Shown piece after piece: positions 46,127 to 54,813 of a stretch of 64,000 nucleotides of DNA. This DNA comes from Ktedonospora formicarum. Lineage in GTDB: Bacteria > Chloroflexota > Ktedonobacteria > Ktedonobacterales > Ktedonobacteraceae. Location: positions 248,001 through 312,000 of the forward strand of contig NZ_BNJF01000001.1 of assembly GCF_016587355.1 (NCBI RefSeq). Reading direction: 5' to 3'. The position numbers and the translations under genes were made by a program. The notes beneath the pieces were generated by a model that worked only from the letters and a program-made list of their open reading frames with translations, did no database searches and was not told the DNA's origin. Position 1 is the first letter of the stretch. Each line of letters starts with the position of its first letter.

Positions 46127-47731
46127 ATGTATAATCGTGAGACACCTGTTTCTACTCCATATATTCCCTGGTATTTGTTTGGGGTCCTCCTCCTAGCAAG
46201 CCTTGCCCTGGGAACTTTCTCCTTTCTCAGACCGTTCAGCCTGGCATTTGGGAACCAGTTTCTTGACGCCTTAAGCATCTTATATGCACTGTTCCTGGCG
46301 TTCGTGTGTTTGCGCAGTTCATGGGGGCTACAGAACATATCCCATTCTCCTGACGTTAGAAAGCGGACCGGGCAGTGCTTCATCCCTGTTTTTTTGGGCA
46401 TGACTTCGTTGTGGGCTGCTCTTGCCCTCCTTGGTTGGTTGTCCGAAATCCTTTGGACGCAGCGGGCGCCTACCTACCCCACTTTGTTTCATGCGCTCAG
46501 CTTGGGGATGTTTCCGTTCTTCATCATGGCAGTTCTGCTTCTACCCTCGCAAAATCTCTCTCGGCTCTCGCGCCTGCGGATCCTACTCGATAGCTTGATC
46601 ATCCTGGCGACGGTCATGACCCTCTATTACTATATGCTCTCGGTTCCCATGATTGTCACGATCAGACTCACGCTTCTGGAAAAGACCTTGGGCCTGCTCT
46701 TCACCACCGCCTCCCTAGTATCGCTCTTTTGCTTGCTGTTCGTCGCCTTTCAAACGGTCAATGTAGGAATCCGGCGGGTTATCACCTTGCTCACGCTGGC
46801 CATGGTCATTTTCCAGGTTGGCAATATGGTGATCTATCGCTATCTCTTGCATTCGACAGAGGCGGGCCTCACGACTGGGCCAAACCCTGGGTTGCTCGGA
46901 GGTCTCACTCTGATCGCTATGGCAGCCCAAAGGATGCAGCACATGCTGAGCCAGGATGCACCTTTGGAACATGGTCCTACAGTGCTATTAGAGGAAACGG
47001 AGGTCTTTGCCCATTGGAAAACCTGGCTGGTATCTCTTCTGGTACTAATCTTTGCGCTATTGCTGGTATCTCTCGCGATCCAGCCAGCCAATGTGTATAC
47101 CTCCGCGAGATTACAGATCATTGAGATTGGGGGAACCAGTATTCTCATTGTGCTGGTTTTGCGTCAGGCGCTAACGACGCATGAGTTGAATAACATGAAG
47201 CGAGAGCTTCGAGAGAAGAATGCACAGTTAGATACGTTGGTGGCTTCTGATCCCTTGACCGGTGTACTCAATCATCGGACATTCGTAACCAGACTTGATG
47301 AGGAAGTGGCACGTGCCAAGGCCCAGCAGACTCCATGCTCCATCCTATTCATGGATATCGACCATTTTAAAGCAATCAACGATCAGTATGGGCACTCAAT
47401 GGGCGATCTGACCCTGTGTCAGGTGGCGAGAAGAGTCGCCTCGATCTTGCGCCCTGAAGATTGTTTGGGGCGGTGGGGAGGGGAGGAATTCATCGCGATT
47501 TTGCCAGGGCACGACCTGCATTCTTCGCACAAGGTGGCTGAGATGATTCGGATGCAAATTGCTCAACAGGTGGTTTCTTCCGAGAACAATCTACATGTGA
47601 CCTGTTCATTGGGGATTGCAACCTATCCCCAAACGGCGGCTTCGCGCGATGGCCTGATCAATGCAGCCGATCAAGCCATGTACAAGGCCAAGCATCTCGG
47701 ACGCAATCAAACCCATATGGCAACTTTCTGA
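46127..47731 (+). CDS. Membrane diguanylate cyclase (GGDEF)
   Basis: A 534-residue protein. The N-terminal about 340 residues hold roughly 9-10 hydrophobic helices. A short coiled coil (MKRELREKNAQLDTL) leads into the GGDEF domain: DPLTGVLNHRTF, FMDIDHFKAINDQYGHSMGD, and the active loop GGEEF at residues 451-455. An RxxD inhibitory site (RPED, 442-445) lies five residues before it, so product feedback is likely. It should make cyclic di-GMP from two GTP in response to a membrane signal. It appears monocistronic. Confidence 0.94.
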   Translation: MYNRETPVSTPYIPWYLFGVLLLASLALGTFSFLRPFSLAFGNQFLDALSILYALFLAFVCLRSSWGLQNISHSPDVRKRTGQCFIPVFLGMTSLWAALALLGWLSEILWTQRAPTYPTLFHALSLGMFPFFIMAVLLLPSQNLSRLSRLRILLDSLIILATVMTLYYYMLSVPMIVTIRLTLLEKTLGLLFTTASLVSLFCLLFVAFQTVNVGIRRVITLLTLAMVIFQVGNMVIYRYLLHSTEAGLTTGPNPGLLGGLTLIAMAAQRMQHMLSQDAPLEHGPTVLLEETEVFAHWKTWLVSLLVLIFALLLVSLAIQPANVYTSARLQIIEIGGTSILIVLVLRQALTTHELNNMKRELREKNAQLDTLVASDPLTGVLNHRTFVTRLDEEVARAKAQQTPCSILFMDIDHFKAINDQYGHSMGDLTLCQVARRVASILRPEDCLGRWGGEEFIAILPGHDLHSSHKVAEMIRMQIAQQVVSSENNLHVTCSLGIATYPQTAASRDGLINAADQAMYKAKHLGRNQTHMATF

Positions 47732-47950
47732 GAGCGCCCCATGCTCAAGCACTATCACTTCTACACACATATGCAATCCTTAGAAAGAACTCGGAAGTTA
47801 TGAGCTACAGGTGCCTCATTTTCCCCACGCGAGAGGTAAAAATGTCGCTTGTCTCGTCAAGCTGAAAACACATCAGTGTGCATTATGGGGCTTTTTTCAA
47901 CATCTTTTCCTCGCACCATGCGGAGGATCGTTTGACAGCCTCGAATTGCT
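47732..47950. other. Spacer with decayed transposon sequence
   Basis: The frame leading into the TnpB relic is open from 47811 but shows no family features before about 47960. Confidence 0.35.
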
Positions 47951-47959
47951 GTTCACCAA

Positions 47960-48098
47960 TCCGCTGATTTTTCCCGATCGCGATACGAATACCGCCCTCA
48001 ACATTTTACGGCTCGGAAGGAGCCAACAGAGAGCAATCTCAGTAGAAGCCCCTCACTTCCTTCTAGCGATGGGGCACTTCACAAATGCGATTTCGTGA
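47960..48098 (+). pseudogene. TnpB (IS200/IS605 OrfB) C-terminal relic
   Basis: DRDTNTALNILRLGRSQQRA matches the last RuvC motif of TnpB (DRDxNAAxNILRLG), followed by SVEAPHF. Everything before it, including the zinc ribbon, is gone. The end overlaps the opposing HAD gene by about 36 nt. Confidence 0.7.
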
Positions 48099-48935
48099 CG
48101 CACGTGGAATGAGTTCTTCAAGGATCGATGCACATCCGTCCTCATCATTGGAAAGGGGTATCGTCTGCGCGGCTTGCTGGACTAATGGGTGAGCATTAGC
48201 AAGCGCGAGACTGAGCCCAGCCCATTGAAGCATTGGGATATCGTTTGGCATATTACCAAAGGCAACAACTGAATGTGCGGGAATACCCCATTGATGACAA
48301 AGTTCCGCCAGCGCTCTTCCTTTCTGGACACGTGCCAGTGCGATTTCTAAAAATTGGGAACTAGAATAGGTGAGACTGTACAAATCTTTTTCAATAAAAG
48401 GCTCAAGTTGTTTATAAAGCTCTGGCGCCTTTATATTTGGATGATGGACCTGAATCTTGATTTGTGGCTGTTGCCAGAGTATATGGCGGTCGACAATCGA
48501 TGGCAGGCAAGCATCTGGTGGTGCGCAAGAAGTATAAAAGGCAGTTTCACACGCAAGGAAGGTGCCTGTTTCCACAGCAAACGTGAGATGAGGTTGGATA
48601 TGATGCAAGTGATGAATAAGTTCTTGAATGTGCTCAGGAGTAAGTTTGTATTCCTGCACAATGCGCTCTTCATCCAGATCATAGACGATAGCCCCATTTG
48701 AGCAGATAGCGATACCTCTAATATTTGCCGCTAAAGCGAACTGACGAAGAGTACGCGGTGGTCGGGCACTCATTAAGACAATAGGGACACCAACAGCTTG
48801 GAGATTCTGCAAGACGGTCCTGGTATAAGGAGAGAGTGTGAGATCCGAACGAAGTAATGTGCCATCTAAACCAGTTGCAACCAATTGTAATGATGAAAGT
48901 GATGAGAATGCAATGTGAGAGCGAGAGCTGCTCAT
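48063..48935 (-). CDS. Cof-type HAD-family protein lacking the nucleophile Asp
   Basis: A 290-residue HAD superfamily IIB (Cof) protein. Motif I should be DLDGTLL; here it reads G22-L-D24-G-T-L-L, with GGT for the nucleophile Asp. The rest is intact: motif II LMSARPPRTL, the cap domain, motif III Lys in QKGRALAEL, and motif IV AFGNMPNDIPML. Normal members dephosphorylate sugar phosphates or FMN; this one should be inactive or changed in function. ATG 48935 has GGAGG 5 nt upstream; the longer open frame is not needed. Confidence 0.9.
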   Translation of the reverse strand: MSSSRSHIAFSSLSSLQLVATGLDGTLLRSDLTLSPYTRTVLQNLQAVGVPIVLMSARPPRTLRQFALAANIRGIAICSNGAIVYDLDEERIVQEYKLTPEHIQELIHHLHHIQPHLTFAVETGTFLACETAFYTSCAPPDACLPSIVDRHILWQQPQIKIQVHHPNIKAPELYKQLEPFIEKDLYSLTYSSSQFLEIALARVQKGRALAELCHQWGIPAHSVVAFGNMPNDIPMLQWAGLSLALANAHPLVQQAAQTIPLSNDEDGCASILEELIPRASRNRICEVPHR

Positions 48936-49241
48936 TTTTCCTCCTTTGGAAGTGGTTTGCTTCCAGTTCGCCTGCCTTGCGTACATTCCAAATTATGGTT
49001 TTTCTGACAAGTCTTCCCAGCAGCGACTTGTAGCAAAAAAGGGCTATCAGGCAGGGCCATATCATCACCGCATTGACTCATATTATACTCAATATCTGGT
49101 GATTTCATGGGCAAATAGTAGCCAATTTATGCGCCTACTGACAGCCTATCACTTCATCAACCTATTACTTACCCTTGGTTTATCAGAATATGCAACGAGG
49201 TTTAACACTTTTTTATAACCATTCTGCAACTAGCACGCTTG
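48936..49241. other. Gene-poor stretch
   Basis: Upstream region of the HAD gene. No confident gene was seen. Confidence 0.35.
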
Positions 49242-49403
49242 ATGGCAAAAGACGAGAGCAAGCGAGCAGATTGGGAAGAAACATCCCTCAATCGATTCTA
49301 CGAAACTGACTCTTACGTTGTTCATACTGATGGGGCTGTCTACCGTTCAAAAAAATGTGCAAGGCCCATAACGAGAGCCATACTGAAGACTGGCAAACTA
49401 TAG
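49242..49403 (+). CDS. Possible small protein, 53 residues
   Basis: A frame with balanced, charged composition: MAKDESKRADWEETSLNRFY, ETDSYVVHTDGAVYRSKKCA, RPITRAILKTGKL. It looks more like protein than the surrounding frames, but no ribosome site is evident and no family is recognised. It may be a gene fragment. Confidence 0.4.
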   Translation: MAKDESKRADWEETSLNRFYETDSYVVHTDGAVYRSKKCARPITRAILKTGKL

Positions 49404-50073
49404 AGTAATATACGCTCTAGCCGAAGCAGATGGCATATGAGTTATTGCGTCCTGTCATATTTTTCGGAGATCCAGCAACGAGCAAAAAAGACAGGTGAGC
49501 CACGTCTTACTCTGGAGCACAAAGCTGATGCTTTTGATGAGCAGGGTATAATAGCCTGTTTGCATCCAGGCCCGGCAAACAGCCACAGGAAACGGCGCGG
49601 TATCTGGTCAAGATGAACTGGTGAAGGAGGCCAGGGCATGGTTCACCAGTTCTCAAAAACTCTTCTACGGACCTCTTTAGAAACAGTTTCTGGAACTTGT
49701 TAAGAGTTGCTTACACAAGCAAGATGTGATCATATATTGGCAGAATCTTAGTGCTTGTCCTGAGCCCGCAGCTCTTTCAGCAAACTCAGATGATCCAACG
49801 AATACAACTCTATCTTGCTCAATTTCAATCCTATCCTGGGCAGCATGCAAGCAACATACGGCGAAAGACCATATCGAGAGGATGGATGATGTGCCCTGCC
49901 TCAATCATTGAACAAGTGAATGACCTTGCAGCGAGAAAACAGATCACACAACGAATACAAATCATCTGAGTATTGTCTCATCGCCTGACCATAAAGATCA
50001 AAATTGCCTCTCGGAGAAGGTCGTATCGACCGTTCTCTCTGCAACTGCATAGCTCTTCTGAATCATTAAAAGC
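49404..50073. other. 670-base gap without a gene
   Basis: Contains an inverted repeat GAACTGGTGAA (49615-49625) / TTCACCAGTTC (49642-49652) with a 16-nt loop. No coding frame of note. Confidence 0.4.
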
Positions 50074-50114
50074 CTTCAGCATTCCCATTCTTTCCACACA
50101 TGGGAATGCTGAAG
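50074..50114 (-). terminator. Intrinsic terminator of the alpha/beta hydrolase gene
   Basis: Perfect 14-bp stem (CTTCAGCATTCCCA / TGGGAATGCTGAAG) with a 13-nt loop. The minus strand then reads GGCTTTTAATG. Confidence 0.75.
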
Positions 50115-50132
50115 CGATTACCAACAGCGTAT

Positions 50133-50945
50133 TTACAAAGATTTTGGCGTAACGATGATGTCGTCCGCAAATGCTGAGACATCTATAAGCAGACGCTCAG
50201 GTTGCTCGATCTGTGGGAGATGACCAGCCTCTCTTATGAGTTGAAAGCGAGCGTTGGGAAACGACTGAGCATAGGCACGACCATAGTCTAGATCGGCAAC
50301 ACGATCACTCTCGCCCCAGATGACTAGTACTGGAATGCTCACACGCCCTAAGCGTCCCATTAACTTCGGATCACTCATTCCCAGTCCCTGATCGTATGCT
50401 TTGAGTGCCTGAAAGTTGGCAGCAGTAGCCGCAGCCTGTTCAGAACTGATGGTCGTTGCATTGGCGCGGAAAACGGAGGGATTGTGGAAGCTGAGTGCGG
50501 ATAGTTCATTAGGAGTCAAAGAAAACACATCCACGACAGGATGACCCTCGACCTGAATGCCAACGGCATCAATAAGAACAATACCGCTCAGGCGTGCCGT
50601 ATCTCGCACTGCCATTTCAGAAGCGATCCACCCCCCCATCGAGGAACCAATGATGAGAACATCATGCAGGTCGAGCTGTTGGAGTAATTCGAGATAGGTG
50701 CGGGCGAGATCGTCAATGCTATCGAACCACTCAGGTCGTGGCTGACCAGCAAAACCCGGATGTGTTGGAGTAAGCACATATGCGCGCTCAGAGAGTGGGG
50801 TTATGAGACTAACCACTGTCTGTGGTCCACCACCACCATGCAAAATAAGTATGGGGCGACCACTGCCCTGCTCGTCGATGTGTACTGTCAAATCATTGGT
50901 AAAAAGTTCTGTCCGACCCTTAAAGGAAGAAGGATGGGTATCCAT
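50133..50945 (-). CDS. Alpha/beta hydrolase
   Basis: A 270-residue alpha/beta hydrolase with oxyanion region LHGGGGPQ, nucleophile elbow GSSMGGW (Ser), acid in VIWGESDRVAD and His in EAGHLPQIEQP. It is expected to cleave an ester, lactone or C-C bond of a small molecule. ATG 50945 follows AAAGGA. It is divergent from a MarR gene across a strong operator, so induction by a phenolic or similar ligand is likely. Confidence 0.9.
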   Translation of the reverse strand: MDTHPSSFKGRTELFTNDLTVHIDEQGSGRPILILHGGGGPQTVVSLITPLSERAYVLTPTHPGFAGQPRPEWFDSIDDLARTYLELLQQLDLHDVLIIGSSMGGWIASEMAVRDTARLSGIVLIDAVGIQVEGHPVVDVFSLTPNELSALSFHNPSVFRANATTISSEQAAATAANFQALKAYDQGLGMSDPKLMGRLGRVSIPVLVIWGESDRVADLDYGRAYAQSFPNARFQLIREAGHLPQIEQPERLLIDVSAFADDIIVTPKSL

Positions 50946-51006
50946 AGAAATATCCTTTCTATTTAGGCAGCCCCTGACTTGCTCTTGCAGAGCAATCTCC
51001 ATTTAA

Positions 51007-51072
51007 TATAAACTTGCTTATATAAACATGTTAACACAGTATCCTTATATAAGCAAGTTTATATAAGGATAC
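51007..51072. promoter_or_regulatory. Overlapping palindromes between hydrolase and MarR genes
   Basis: Arms TATAAACTTGCTTATATAA (51007-51025) and TTATATAAGCAAGTTTATA (51045-51063) form one 57-nt inverted repeat with a 19-nt spacer. A second palindrome, GTATCCTTATATAA-N6-TTATATAAGGATAC (51039-51072), shares the right arm. The core TTATATAA occurs three times. This is probably the MarR binding region controlling both genes. Confidence 0.8.
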
Positions 51073-51102
51073 TTATAAAATTAGTTAAAGGGAAGAACTG
51101 AT

Positions 51103-51534
51103 ATGGGAGTCGAACTCGAAAATCTTGGTCAATCTATCAAACGTTTGCAACACCGTCATCACCGCACTGCCGATGCTCGGCTGGCACCACTGGGTGTGAC
51201 ACTTGTACAGTGGGATGCATTGAGAGCGATTAGCCAACATCCGGATGTATCCGCACATAAGCTTGCGCAGATCACATTCCAGACTGATCAGTCGTTTGGT
51301 GCCCTGGCTTCCCGAATGGAGGCGCGAGGATTGATTGAACGAGTCACAGGCAGTGGTCGCGCGCTTCGCCATCGCCTCACGCCTCTTGGAGAGGATTTGC
51401 TGGGCAAAGGTCGTGTCGTGTTCAACGAGATGCTCTCCGAATCCTTCTCGCCGCTTCTACCTGAGGAACGTGATATCCTGTACAACTTGTTGGCACGTTT
51501 GTTGCATAGGTCTGATGAATTAGCAGGAGAATAG
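51103..51534 (+). CDS. MarR-family transcriptional regulator
   Basis: A 143-residue MarR protein with the winged HTH in the middle (SAHKLAQITFQTDQSFGALA, SRMEARGLIERVTGSGRALR) and dimerising helices at both ends (LGQSIKRLQHRHHRTAD, LLARLLHRSDELAGE). It starts 31 nt after the palindrome cluster and presumably represses itself and the divergent hydrolase. The sigma-like fusion gene follows by 82 nt on the same strand. Confidence 0.9.
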   Translation: MGVELENLGQSIKRLQHRHHRTADARLAPLGVTLVQWDALRAISQHPDVSAHKLAQITFQTDQSFGALASRMEARGLIERVTGSGRALRHRLTPLGEDLLGKGRVVFNEMLSESFSPLLPEERDILYNLLARLLHRSDELAGE

Positions 51535-51616
51535 AGCCTCATTTCTGGTTGTAACGCCTCCCTGTATACTACTGTGAAACTCCTGAGCGTCTCAGAAAGG
51601 AACGATCGTAAGCACT

Positions 51617-52792
51617 ATGCAGTTCTCCAATCACTCACGCCGGCAGGATCGCTTGAACTGGCTAGCGGAGATGTACCGAACGTATGCCGCCGATCTCCAA
51701 CGCTTTATCTCCAACAAGATCGGCGACCCCGCTGTGGCTGAGGATCTCACGAGCACAGTTTTTCTCAAGGCGCTACGCTGGCTCAGAGATGATCAGAGTC
51801 TCCAAAGTGTGCGTGGTTGGCTCTATGCGACGACCATCATCGATCACTGGCAGGCGCAGAATCAGTCTGAGATGCGATCATTGAGCGGTCTGGAGGAGCA
51901 GTTGCGAGCCCGCAATGACGTCGAAGAGGCATCTCAACAGGCCGAGATGCGTGTGCAGTACCTTCTTCGTCTCTTGCCTGAACGAGATCGCCGCGTTTTG
52001 ACCTTGCACTACCTTGAGGGATATAGCACAGCTGAGATCGCCGAGGCGTTAGGAACAAGCACGGGACATATCCGTGTGCTGCATCTGCGAGCACTGAGGC
52101 GCGCGGCACAACTTGAGAGTATGGAAAGGAATAGATGCAGAATGCAAGAACAAGAATCACCCTTTGATTCCTTCACTAGATTCATGACACCAGAGAGCAG
52201 CCGTGTGCTTGATCTGGCCCGTAAAGAGATGCTTGCTCTTTCGCACTGGTGGATCGGCACGGAACACCTGCTGTGGGGCCTGGCAAGCGAAGGCAGCCTT
52301 GCTTCGTTTCTGACACCACACGGGATTACACCTGAACGCATTCATGCTGGTATCGTGTTTATCTTCGATCGCCAGGCGCAACAGGGCCAACCGAGCAGCA
52401 GTTCTCTATCGGGTACGAACATCTCATCCGATGCATTCATGCTGCTCACTCCTCGCGCCAAACAGGTGATCATGCTGGCAGCAGAAGAGATGAAGAGCCT
52501 GGGAGAGCAGAGTATACGCCCGATGCATTTACTGCTTGGTTTGCTAAATGAAGGGGAGGGAATTGGTGCAGGCTTGCTTCGTACGCTCGGCATCAGCCTC
52601 TTGCAGGTACGCACGGCACTGGTTCCTCCCGCTACCCACCAGATCTGCTCCTTCTGCGGACAAAGTGCTGAAGAGATCGCCCGCCTCTTCCCAGCGAAGG
52701 TTAGCATTGCGGAAAGAAGTTCAGCCGAGTCAGGCATCTTCATTTGTGATCGCTGTGTGAAGCGTTTCTCCACCATGCTTGGAACTGTGTAA
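51617..52792 (+). CDS. ECF sigma factor fused to Clp-N repeats and a ClpX-type zinc finger
   Basis: A 391-residue single reading frame with three parts. Residues about 15-95 are sigma-70 region 2 (MYRTYAADLQRFISNKIGDP, AVAEDLTSTVFLKALRWL). Residues about 115-170 are region 4 (LPERDRRVLTLHYLEGYSTA, EIAEALGTSTGHIRVLHLRA). Residues about 185-335 hold two Clp-N-like repeats (VLDLARKEMLALSHWWIGTE with HLLWGL; IMLAAEEMKSLGEQSIRPMH with LLLGLL). Residues about 340-385 are a ClpX-like C4 zinc finger (CSFCGQSAEEIARL ... CDRC). Clp-N domains bind unfolded or tagged proteins and adaptors, so a sigma factor gated by proteotoxic stress is the natural hypothesis. An internal ATG at the domain border could also make the Clp part alone. 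Confidence 0.88.
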   Translation: MQFSNHSRRQDRLNWLAEMYRTYAADLQRFISNKIGDPAVAEDLTSTVFLKALRWLRDDQSLQSVRGWLYATTIIDHWQAQNQSEMRSLSGLEEQLRARNDVEEASQQAEMRVQYLLRLLPERDRRVLTLHYLEGYSTAEIAEALGTSTGHIRVLHLRALRRAAQLESMERNRCRMQEQESPFDSFTRFMTPESSRVLDLARKEMLALSHWWIGTEHLLWGLASEGSLASFLTPHGITPERIHAGIVFIFDRQAQQGQPSSSSLSGTNISSDAFMLLTPRAKQVIMLAAEEMKSLGEQSIRPMHLLLGLLNEGEGIGAGLLRTLGISLLQVRTALVPPATHQICSFCGQSAEEIARLFPAKVSIAERSSAESGIFICDRCVKRFSTMLGTV

Positions 52793-52932
52793 CCCACCTC
52801 CTCGCGTAATGATCAACTTGCGCCTGGCACCTGATCGAGCCTTTCGCTTAGATGAACGCGCGCCACAAATGTCTCAATGAATGGGAGAACGACGTACATA
52901 AGAGCAACGGGAGAAGAGAAGGAGAAAAACAG

Positions 52933-53775
52933 ATGGCACAAGAACAGCACGAGTCCATGCTCCAGTGGCAGTCACCAGACGTGGCGACACACTGTCAGCA
53001 AGAAAACGAACGGCGACAGCAAAGTATGGAAGAAGTGACCCAACACATGCTCTTTTCTGCAAAACTCAAGCCAGGAGATCGAGTTCTGGACATTGCGGCT
53101 GGGATGGGGGACCAGAGCATACTCGCAGCGCGTCTGGTGGAGCCAACTGGATGCGTGCTAGCAACCGACATCTCTGCTGACATGCTTCAGGTGGCAGCGA
53201 GTCGCGCACAGCAAGAGAATCTCACTATGATCCGAACACGCGTGATGGATGCAGAACAGCTTGAACTGGATGATGAAACGTTCGATGCAGCCATCTGCCG
53301 CAATGGGTTGATGTTAGTCAAGAGGCTTGGCCAGGCCCTAAGCGAAATCCGTCGCGTGTTGAAACCCGGCGGGGCTCTTGCAGCCCTGGTCTGGTCGGAA
53401 CCCCAACGCAATCCTTTGCATGCACTGCCACTTGCCCTGATCAGCAAGTATACCGGAGCAGAAAATACCTGCTCTAATGCTTCCAACGCCCCTGGTCCCT
53501 TTTCCCTTTCGGATAAGCGGCGCTTCGCACAGGAACTTGCCAATGCCGGATTTCGTGAGGTCGCGGTTCAAGCAATCCCGGTCCAGCTCCACTTCGCTTC
53601 AGTCGGAGCATTCCTGGCAAGCAGAAGGATGCTAATGGCAGGGTTAATCGAGCGGCTGAGTGCATCTGACCAACAGCAATTAATGCAGGAGATACACCAG
53701 GTGTTAAACCAGTTTGAGGGGTCACAGGGTCTTGTCACCTCTGGTGAAACATTGCTTGGCGTAGGAATCAGATAA
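52933..53775 (+). CDS. UbiE-like SAM-dependent methyltransferase
   Basis: A 280-residue class I methyltransferase with motif I VLDIAAGMGDQSILAA, acid loop VLATDISADMLQVA, motif VMDAEQLELDDETFDAAICR and post-I LSEIRRVLKPGGALAALVWS. The substrate is unknown. ATG 52933 has GAAGGAG 8 nt upstream; the frame is open 27 codons further. It follows the sigma fusion by 140 nt and may share its transcript. A small hairpin (ATCAGAT-AAG-ATCTGAT) overlaps the stop codon. Confidence 0.9.
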   Translation: MAQEQHESMLQWQSPDVATHCQQENERRQQSMEEVTQHMLFSAKLKPGDRVLDIAAGMGDQSILAARLVEPTGCVLATDISADMLQVAASRAQQENLTMIRTRVMDAEQLELDDETFDAAICRNGLMLVKRLGQALSEIRRVLKPGGALAALVWSEPQRNPLHALPLALISKYTGAENTCSNASNAPGPFSLSDKRRFAQELANAGFREVAVQAIPVQLHFASVGAFLASRRMLMAGLIERLSASDQQQLMQEIHQVLNQFEGSQGLVTSGETLLGVGIR

Positions 53776-54207
53776 GATCTGATGTGTTGGGAATGGACCA
53801 TTCCTCGATCCGGGGTCAGGCTCCAACCACAAAACCGAGAAGAGCGAAGACTGGGAGAAAGCAATATCCGATGAAGTGAGTTCCCGAAGCGCATCTATCC
53901 ATGCAGGCATGATGTTGAATAGAGATGCGAGAACTTTGTAGCTGACGCGGCTCTTTTGCGCGAGAGACCTTCACTTGTCAAATGATCCAATTTTCGCTCA
54001 GCATCATGCCCATATGGACACCAGGGATTTCAATCATTCACCCAACGAGGTGTCGTACCTAACCAGATTACCTTGCATGTTTTCGCAATATGCAATATGA
54101 TTATCAAAGGCATCTTGGCATAATGTAAGCATATTTCTCTCGAAACGAGAAAATGGAACTCCTATTGCTGTTTGAATCTGTTCTAGAGCATTATCTTCAA
54201 ATGTGTC
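53776..54207. other. Convergent spacer
   Basis: No gene was seen. It begins with GGAATGG-A-CCATTCC (near 53791), a tight inverted repeat. Confidence 0.4.
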
Positions 54208-54813
54208 CTAAACGGGCTGCGCCCCAGGTGGCTGGAGAGGTGTCTGTCGCGGGCGCGAAGCAAAAGCTCGAAGAGCTGCAAGACCACCACCAATGATACC
54301 AATCATACCCAGTACAATCGGCAGAAGAAAAACGCCAATAACCGGATTCAATAGCAAAATGATTGCAAAGAGGACATTCATGATGCCCAGGATCGCGAGA
54401 CTAAAACTGCCCCCTCTGAACGCATGAATGTTCTGTGTCATTCCCATAACAAAGGCGTCTATTGCCAGAAAAATCACCAGCAATTTTGGCACGAAGATTG
54501 CGCTCCATAAAGGGTTCCGTAAAACGCTCAAACCTGCAATAACACCTAAAATCCCAGTGACAAGCTTCCATCCCCACAGCCTCCTATCAATGCAGAGGTT
54601 CGCAAAAGCAAGAACACCAGTTACTAGCCAATAGGCTCCTAAGAATTGTACGAGCACAAGAAGCGTCGTTCCTGGCGAAATGAGAAGCAACACTCCCACA
54701 ACCACTGCCGCAATGCCTGCAATCACGACAAGCCACCAAGCGCTAGTATTTGATGCTGCTGTTTCCATTATGGATGGAAAGCGTGGACGCATGTTCACCT
54801 CCTCATTGGACAT
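54208..54813 (-). CDS. HdeD-family (DUF308) membrane protein
   Basis: A 201-residue membrane protein with six predicted helices in the HdeD pattern (WWLVVIAGIAAVVVGVLLLI, then GVLAFANLCIDRRLWGWKLV, then LGMIGIIGGGLAALRAF) and a Pro-rich tail. HdeD in enterobacteria is linked to acid resistance; the role here is unknown. ATG 54813 follows GGAGG, and ATG 54792 follows AGGAGG, so either may be used. Confidence 0.88.
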   Translation of the reverse strand: MSNEEVNMRPRFPSIMETAASNTSAWWLVVIAGIAAVVVGVLLLISPGTTLLVLVQFLGAYWLVTGVLAFANLCIDRRLWGWKLVTGILGVIAGLSVLRNPLWSAIFVPKLLVIFLAIDAFVMGMTQNIHAFRGGSFSLAILGIMNVLFAIILLLNPVIGVFLLPIVLGMIGIIGGGLAALRAFASRPRQTPLQPPGAQPV

